Assembly (NCBI GenBank): GCA_027069385.1
Contig: JALXER010000219.1
Location: forward strand, 1 to 17,658
Reading direction: 5' to 3'
DNA length: 17,658 nucleotides
Source of the DNA: Paracoccaceae bacterium
Lineage (GTDB): Bacteria; Pseudomonadota; Alphaproteobacteria; Rhodobacterales; Rhodobacteraceae
Shown: positions 13,633 to 17,658 of the stretch, piece after piece
How the letters are laid out: each line of letters begins with the position of its first letter
How positions within the stretch are numbered: position 1 is the first letter of the stretch
Program-made: the position numbers and the translations under genes
Notes under the pieces: generated by a model
Told to the model about the DNA's origin: nothing
The model's input: the letters and a program-made list of their open reading frames with translations, nothing else
Database searches by the model: none

Positions 13633-14322
13633 ATGACCGCCCTTACCGACCGCGCCGAAATGGCCCGCCTTACCGCCCGAATGCTGCTGGAAATCAAGGC
13701 GGTAAATTTCAAGGTGGATGATCCGTACACCCTGGCTTCGGGCCTTGTCTCGCCCAGCTATATCGATTGTCGCGAGCTTATTTCCTATCCGGCCATCCGC
13801 TCTACCCTGATCGATTTCATGATTGCCACCGTGCAGCGCGACGCGGGGTTCAATGCGTTTGACAGCGTCGCAGGCGGAGAGACCGGCGGCATTCCTTATG
13901 GTGCGTGGATGGCCGACCGCATGGGCTTGCCGATGCAATACGTGCGCAAAAAGCCCAAAGGATACGGGAAGGGCTCACAGGTAGAGGGCGTGCTGCACAA
14001 GGGCCAGCGGGTGCTGCTAGCCGAGGATATGACCACCGATGGCGGCTCCAAAATCAAATTTGTCGAGGCCATTCGGGCAGCGGGGGGTGTTTGCAACCAT
14101 ACCGCACTTGTCTTTTTCTATGATATTTTCCCCAATACCGTCGAAAACTTGGACAAACACGATATTACCCTGCACTATCTGGCAACCTGGCACGATGTGC
14201 TGGCCGAGGCCAAGGCGGGCAACTATTTTGACATGGCCACCCTGAACGAGGTCGAAAAATTCTTTGCCGATCCGCTGGGCTGGTCGGTTGCGCGTGGCGG
14301 CATTGGCGAGGTCAGCCGGTAA
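13633..14322 (+). CDS. pyrE: Orotate phosphoribosyltransferase
   Basis: The enzyme transfers phosphoribose from PRPP to orotate to form OMP, the fifth step of UMP synthesis, in the cytoplasm. The 229-residue protein has the type I PRTase PRPP motif VLLAEDMTTDGGS at 127-139 with its adjacent acidic pair E131/D132, the flexible catalytic loop RKKPKGYGKGSQVEG at 105-119 with catalytic-type lysines, and GGETGGIPYG at 81-90 near the orotate pocket. The C-terminal part, after about 170, is slightly longer than the short E. coli-type enzyme (213 residues). The start is fixed by a strong AAGGAG. It is the last gene of the pyrC-kinase-pyrE unit, and its final 11 nt overlap the end of the convergent mtnP. 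Confidence 0.96.
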   Translation: MTALTDRAEMARLTARMLLEIKAVNFKVDDPYTLASGLVSPSYIDCRELISYPAIRSTLIDFMIATVQRDAGFNAFDSVAGGETGGIPYGAWMADRMGLPMQYVRKKPKGYGKGSQVEGVLHKGQRVLLAEDMTTDGGSKIKFVEAIRAAGGVCNHTALVFFYDIFPNTVENLDKHDITLHYLATWHDVLAEAKAGNYFDMATLNEVEKFFADPLGWSVARGGIGEVSR

Positions 14323-15193
14323 CGTTCAGCACCCGCCCGGCCACCGCATCCAGTTTGGCCACCAGCGCCGGATCACGTTGCTCGGGGGCGGTCATGATGG
14401 CGTATTCCAGCGCCGTGTCACAGCCATGCGGGCAGGGTTCGCGGGCATCGCCCAGAATTTCGGGCAGGCCCTTGACCAGCGCGCGCGCCTTGTCGGCATT
14501 GCCGGTCAGCACCTTGATGATCTCGTTGATATCCACCGCGCCGTGGTCGGGGTGCCAACTGTCGAAATCGGTGATCATCGCCACGCTGGCATAGCACATT
14601 TCGGCCTCGCGGGCCAGTTTGGCTTCGGGCATGTTGGTCATGCCGATCACATCGCACCCCCAGCTATCGCGGTACATCCGGCTTTCGGCCACCGACGAAA
14701 ACTGCGGCCCTTCCATGGCCAGATAGGTGCCCCCGTCATGCACACGAACCCCCGCAGCGCGCGCCGCTGCCACGCAGGCCGCGCCCAAGCGCCCGCAGGT
14801 CGGATGCGCCACCGAGACATGGCCCACACAACCGGAGCCGAAAAAGCTTTTGTGACGGGCAAAGGTGCGGTCGATAAACTGGTCAACAACCACAAAATCA
14901 CCCGGGGCCATTTCCTCGCGGAATGACCCGCAGGCTGAAACCGAAATCACATCAGTAACCCCCAGCCGTTTGAGCGCATCGATATTGGCACGATAAGGCA
15001 CGTCCGAGGGTGAATGCACATGGCCGCGCCCGTGTCGGGGCAAAAAGGCCATTTCGACACCGTTCAGCACCCCGGTCAGAACCTGATCCGAGGGCGCGCC
15101 CCACGGGGTTTCCACCGCCTGCCAGCGGGCGTTTTCCAGCCCGTCGATTTCATAGACTCCGCTGCCGCCAATCACGCCGATCATGCTGTGCAT
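14312..15193 (-). CDS. mtnP: S-methyl-5'-thioadenosine phosphorylase
   Basis: The enzyme cleaves methylthioadenosine (MTA), the by-product of polyamine and homoserine lactone synthesis, with phosphate to adenine and methylthioribose-1-phosphate. The 293-residue protein has the N-terminal phosphate site GGSGVY (9-14), PRHGRGHVHSPSDVPYRAN (52-70), AMEGPQFSS (159-167), GMTNMPE (184-190) and the purine-selecting TDFDSW (208-213). Asp at both acidic positions fits an adenine-type (MTAP) enzyme rather than guanosine/inosine phosphorylase. Two in-frame ATGs compete. The one at 15193 has AGGGG 6 nt upstream, while the one at 15199 abuts that site and would be poorly spaced. The gene follows the flavin reductase gene by a few nt and likely shares its promoter. 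Confidence 0.95.
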   Translation of the reverse strand: MHSMIGVIGGSGVYEIDGLENARWQAVETPWGAPSDQVLTGVLNGVEMAFLPRHGRGHVHSPSDVPYRANIDALKRLGVTDVISVSACGSFREEMAPGDFVVVDQFIDRTFARHKSFFGSGCVGHVSVAHPTCGRLGAACVAAARAAGVRVHDGGTYLAMEGPQFSSVAESRMYRDSWGCDVIGMTNMPEAKLAREAEMCYASVAMITDFDSWHPDHGAVDINEIIKVLTGNADKARALVKGLPEILGDAREPCPHGCDTALEYAIMTAPEQRDPALVAKLDAVAGRVLNVTG

Positions 15194-15207
15194 CTTCATC
15201 CCCTGTT

Positions 15208-15813
15208 CTATTCCGGTTTTACCAGTTGAAACACGTCGGTTACCGCCGCGTAATCCATATAACCCAGCCGCGAAAGCGGTTGATACAGGGTCACGTCAAA
15301 GCGGCCATCCCTGATCAGGTCGTCGCGCAGGTTGATCCCGACCACCTGCCCGATCACCATGGTATTTGCCTCGCCGGGCAGGTCGATCACCTTGAACAGG
15401 GTGCATTCCAGCACCGCGGGAGCCTCGGCCACATGCGGGGCAGCAATTTCGCGCCCGTTCGCCTTGGTCAGCCCCACGGCGGTAAATTCATCCACATCGG
15501 CGGGAAACGAGGCCGCGCTCCGGTTCATCGGGTCGCGCAGCGCATAGGAAACGATGTTGACCGCAAATTCCCGGGTGGCGATGATATTGGCAAGGCTGTC
15601 CTTGCCCCGCGCCTGATCGGGCTTGGAACCGGTGCTGGCAAACATTACCATGGGCGGCGTATCGCACAGCGCGTTAAAGAAGGAATAGGGGGCCAGATTG
15701 GCCACGCCGTCAGCGTCACAACTGGAAATCCAGCCAATCGGGCGCGGTGATACCACCGCTTTGAACGGATTATGGGGCAGGCCGTGGTCGTCTATTCCGG
15801 GGCGATAAAACAT
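15208..15813 (-). CDS. Flavin reductase-like FMN-binding protein (DIM6/NTAB family)
   Basis: This is a cytoplasmic FMN-binding split-barrel protein of the flavin reductase/flavoredoxin-like group. The conserved N-terminal FMN-contact region reads AVVSPRPIGWISS (19-31), followed by DGVANLAPYSFFN (35-47), and the phosphate-binding STGSKPDQARGKDSLANI segment comes next. In this COG1853 group such proteins reduce flavin with NAD(P)H or carry FMN for partner oxygenases; no monooxygenase partner is present here. The length of 201 residues is typical. AAGGA lies 6 nt before the ATG. It is the first gene of a two-gene unit with mtnP, about 14 nt apart by the chosen mtnP start, but no direct biochemical link to MTA salvage is known to me. 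Confidence 0.88.
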   Translation of the reverse strand: MFYRPGIDDHGLPHNPFKAVVSPRPIGWISSCDADGVANLAPYSFFNALCDTPPMVMFASTGSKPDQARGKDSLANIIATREFAVNIVSYALRDPMNRSAASFPADVDEFTAVGLTKANGREIAAPHVAEAPAVLECTLFKVIDLPGEANTMVIGQVVGINLRDDLIRDGRFDVTLYQPLSRLGYMDYAAVTDVFQLVKPE

Positions 15814-15842
15814 CGGGCTTCCTTACTTATTTGATTGCCGGA

Positions 15843-15871
15843 AACCTAGAGCCGTGCTAGGCCTTTGTCGA
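15843..15871 (-). promoter_or_regulatory. Candidate promoter of the flavin reductase-mtnP unit
   Basis: On the - strand TCGACA (15871-15866) and TAGGTT (15848-15843) are separated by exactly 17 nt, giving a leader of about 25 nt before the ATG. An inverted repeat CCTAG (15845-15849) / CTAGG (15857-15861) with a 7-nt spacer overlaps the -10 side and could bind a repressor. A second TTGACA further upstream (15899-15894) lacks a good -10. Confidence 0.45.
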
Positions 15872-15926
15872 GCAAATAAGGGAATGTCCGTGTCAAAAAT
15901 CCGTGCAATTCGACGAGCCTGAACCG

Positions 15927-15944
15927 CTCCGGCTTTGTCCGGAG
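15927..15944. promoter_or_regulatory. 6-bp stem-loop in the divergent leader before the acetyltransferase
   Basis: CTCCGG (15927-15932) and CCGGAG (15939-15944) flank a 6-nt loop, 33 nt before the acetyltransferase ATG. It may be an operator or a leader hairpin; no further support is visible. Confidence 0.3.
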
Positions 15945-15976
15945 AAACCCCTTTGTTCCCCTGACCGAGCTGCGCT

Positions 15977-16474
15977 ATGATTACACTGTCCCCCGAAACG
16001 CCCCAAGACCTGATTGAAATCGAAACCCTGTTCGACCTTGCCTTTGCCCCCGGGCGCATGGCGCTAAGTTCGTACCGGCTGCGCGAGGGGGTGGCGCTGA
16101 TTGCCGACCTGTCGCTGACCGCGCGCGATGAAACCGGCGGGCTGGCCGGCGCGATCCGGTTCTGGCCGGTACGCATCGGCGACACCAGATTGCGGGCGCT
16201 TTTGCTCGGGCCGGTCGCGGTGCATCCGACCCATCAGGGCGAAGGGCTGGGCGGGTTGCTGATCAGCGAAAGCCTGCAACGCGCCCGTAAACTGGGCTGG
16301 GAACGCGCTATTCTGGTCGGAGACGAACCCTATTACCGGCGCTTTGGTTTTTCGCGCGCCCTGGCGGCGGGGCTGACCTTTCCGGCCCCCACCAACCCCG
16401 ACCGGGTGTTGGCCAAAGCACTGATCGCCGGTGCTTTTGACCGTGTGGCGGGCAAGGTGCTGCCCGATAAATAA
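15977..16474 (+). CDS. GNAT-family N-acetyltransferase (YhbS-like)
   Basis: This is a predicted acetyl-CoA-dependent N-acetyltransferase of 165 residues. Motif A, which binds the CoA pyrophosphate, is LGPVAVHPTHQGEGLGG (77-93), with Q87-G-E-G-L-G matching the Q/R-x-x-G-x-G pattern. The LVGDEPYYRRFGF stretch (113-125) is typical of YhbS/COG3153-type enzymes. The N-terminal half provides the usual first strands and helices. Only a weak GAG-type ribosome site precedes the ATG, which is the first start compatible with the fold. The gene is divergent from the flavin reductase and 75 nt ahead of the LysM gene. The acyl acceptor is unknown; nothing nearby identifies it. Confidence 0.85.
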   Translation: MITLSPETPQDLIEIETLFDLAFAPGRMALSSYRLREGVALIADLSLTARDETGGLAGAIRFWPVRIGDTRLRALLLGPVAVHPTHQGEGLGGLLISESLQRARKLGWERAILVGDEPYYRRFGFSRALAAGLTFPAPTNPDRVLAKALIAGAFDRVAGKVLPDK

Positions 16475-16549
16475 ACTCCTTGTCAATCGTGCAAATATGC
16501 CCAAGACTGGCGCGCATGATTGCAAACCGATTTATAGAAAGAACCCCAT

Positions 16550-17658
16550 ATGGCCGATAATCCCTATGCCGCTTACGTCAAAAAAGCCGAGAAAACCTAT
16601 TCGGCAGAGCTTGGCAAGCTGCTGACCACCGCCCTGCGGGCCAAAGACGTGCAGAAAAAGGCCGACGCCAAAACCAACAGCAGCTCGAAAACCCCGCCAA
16701 AAGAGGTGGTAAAGATATTCGAAACCGCCCTGAAGGCCGCGCTGAAAAAGCTGCCCGCCAAGTATTCCGGCCTGAAGATCGTGCCGAAAATCACCTATCA
16801 GCAAAAGGGCGAGCCATGGATTGCGACGGTAACGGTGGTGGCGACCTTCATCATGACCTCGGCAGGCGGGGCAAGCTATATCGTCAAGCCCGGGGATACC
16901 CTGTGGTCGATTGCCAAGAACTTTTACGGGGCCGGTCGCTATTGGCCTGCCATCGCCGCCGAAAATCCGTCGGCGGTAAAGTCGAAGGGTAACTTCATTC
17001 TGGCAGGGGTCGGGCTTAAAATCCCCAAGATCAGCATTCCCGCCGGTGTATGTGAAATCGACGCTTACAAGAAAACCGAAAAGCCGATCAAATCGGCCGA
17101 GAAACCGGCCAAGCCGGTCCTGTTCCCCACATTTATGTATGACCTGTCCAAAGGCAAGTCGGTCAAGACCACCTATAAGGCCCCCGGCGCAACCCTGATT
17201 ATCACCACGACCCTGAAGGGCACGCTGAAAATCCAGAAAGAAGGCAAACTGCCCGCAAAGTTTAACCTGCGCAGCTATGAAACCGAAATATCGGGAGGCA
17301 TCGGGCCTTTCACCAACTCGGTCAAGATTACCGGCCTGAAAACCGATTCAATCACCGTGGGCAGCAGCGTGACCGGCACCACCTGGAAAAGCGGTTTCAG
17401 CCTGACTCCGAAGGGCACAATCAAGGTTTCCATGGCGCCCAAGCCGGTCAAGTTCAAGCAAAAGGGTATTATCTATGAAGGTAGCGTCGGGATCGACGTC
17501 GAAATTCAGGTTATCCCCGATCCGGTCAAAGAACCGGTGCCGGTGCCGATTTACGAACGCGCCTGGGAATGGCTGAAAGACGGCGGGGCCAAGGCCATCG
17601 GCGTCGGGCTGGTTGCAGGGGCCGGCATTTTGATCGGGGCGACGGTGATAGAGGATGT
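16550..17658 (+). CDS. Large Lys-rich LysM-domain protein (3' end outside the window)
   Basis: The frame is open from the ATG at 16550 to the window edge, 369 codons with no stop, so the protein is incomplete. Residues 1-85 are Lys/Ala-rich and probably helical, with no signal peptide or lipobox. A clear LysM domain spans about 110-159 (YIVKPGDTLWSIAKNFYG, then WPAIAAENP and LKIPK), the fold that binds peptidoglycan or chitin-like glycans. It is followed by a Lys-rich linker (171-190), a beta-rich region with many T/K strands (about 191-325), a Pro-Val-rich hinge, an amphipathic ERAWEWLKD, and a Gly/Ala/Val/Ile-rich segment (about 348-366) that could cross or insert into a membrane. The architecture recalls cytoplasmic LysM proteins of phage tails or contractile injection systems, but no such neighbours are visible. 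Function unknown. Confidence 0.85.
   Translation, partial: MADNPYAAYVKKAEKTYSAELGKLLTTALRAKDVQKKADAKTNSSSKTPPKEVVKIFETALKAALKKLPAKYSGLKIVPKITYQQKGEPWIATVTVVATFIMTSAGGASYIVKPGDTLWSIAKNFYGAGRYWPAIAAENPSAVKSKGNFILAGVGLKIPKISIPAGVCEIDAYKKTEKPIKSAEKPAKPVLFPTFMYDLSKGKSVKTTYKAPGATLIITTTLKGTLKIQKEGKLPAKFNLRSYETEISGGIGPFTNSVKITGLKTDSITVGSSVTGTTWKSGFSLTPKGTIKVSMAPKPVKFKQKGIIYEGSVGIDVEIQVIPDPVKEPVPVPIYERAWEWLKDGGAKAIGVGLVAGAGILIGATVIED

Noticed and set aside
15823..16185. A 120-codon - strand frame over the acetyltransferase start, with a stretch slightly like a helix-turn-helix (QLGQGNKGVSPDKAGAV)
   Set aside because: Most of it is antisense to the GNAT gene, it has no ribosome site, and the likeness to a DNA-binding domain is too faint to support.
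16475..16549. TTGTCA near 16479 as a promoter of the LysM gene, and an imperfect inverted repeat AATCGTGC/GCATGATT as a terminator
   Set aside because: No acceptable -10 box is found at 16-18 nt, and the repeat has a mismatch and no T-run.

Overview
The window looks like ordinary chromosome from a GC-rich alphaproteobacterium, most likely a marine or roseobacter-like member of the Rhodobacterales. The reasons are the high-GC codon choice, the gene order SPOR-type protein end / D,D-carboxypeptidase / tmk / holB / TatD / PhnP-like hydrolase, and the polyamine-type ABC operon. The lineage is inferred from gene order and protein style, not from a database search.

Region 1 (1-5480, + strand) is a tightly packed housekeeping operon. 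After the last codons of an upstream gene it carries a penicillin-binding-protein-type D-Ala-D-Ala carboxypeptidase, thymidylate kinase (tmk), DNA polymerase III delta' (holB), a TatD-family nuclease/hydrolase, a PhnP-like metallo-beta-lactamase-fold hydrolase and an AEC-family permease. Four of the five junctions are 4-nt stop/start overlaps (GTGA, ATGA, ATGA, GTGA); the holB-tatD junction has a 17-nt gap with its own ribosome binding site.

Region 2 (5679-10301, - strand) is a complete PotABCD-like ABC importer operon, transcribed ATPase, periplasmic binding protein, permease 1, permease 2. Perfect inverted repeats lie in both gaps flanking the binding-protein gene. A likely promoter sits upstream of the ATPase, preceded by four GAATC/GATTC sites spaced by about whole helical turns. 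Permease 1 has an unusually large periplasmic loop.

Region 3 (10316-11741) holds a secreted GH26-like glycoside hydrolase on the - strand that probably starts at TTG, followed by a 391-nt divergent spacer rich in palindromes and a short tandem repeat.

Region 4 (11742-14322, + strand) is a pyrimidine biosynthesis pair, pyrC and pyrE, separated by an APH(6)/hydroxyurea-type small-molecule kinase. The start codon of the kinase lies inside a 9-bp inverted repeat that also contains the pyrC stop. Facing it on the - strand (14312-15813) are a flavin-reductase-like FMN protein and 5'-methylthioadenosine phosphorylase (mtnP), whose end overlaps pyrE by 11 nt.

Region 5 (15977-17658, + strand) has a YhbS-like GNAT acetyltransferase and the first 369 codons of a large Lys-rich LysM protein that runs off the window. 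The LysM protein has no signal peptide and is the least explained gene here. No tRNA, rRNA, CRISPR array, transposase or integrase was seen. I did not find a clear new multi-gene system. The best leads are the LysM protein, the kinase with its hairpin inside the pyr operon, the phased operator-like array, and the divergent palindrome cluster.
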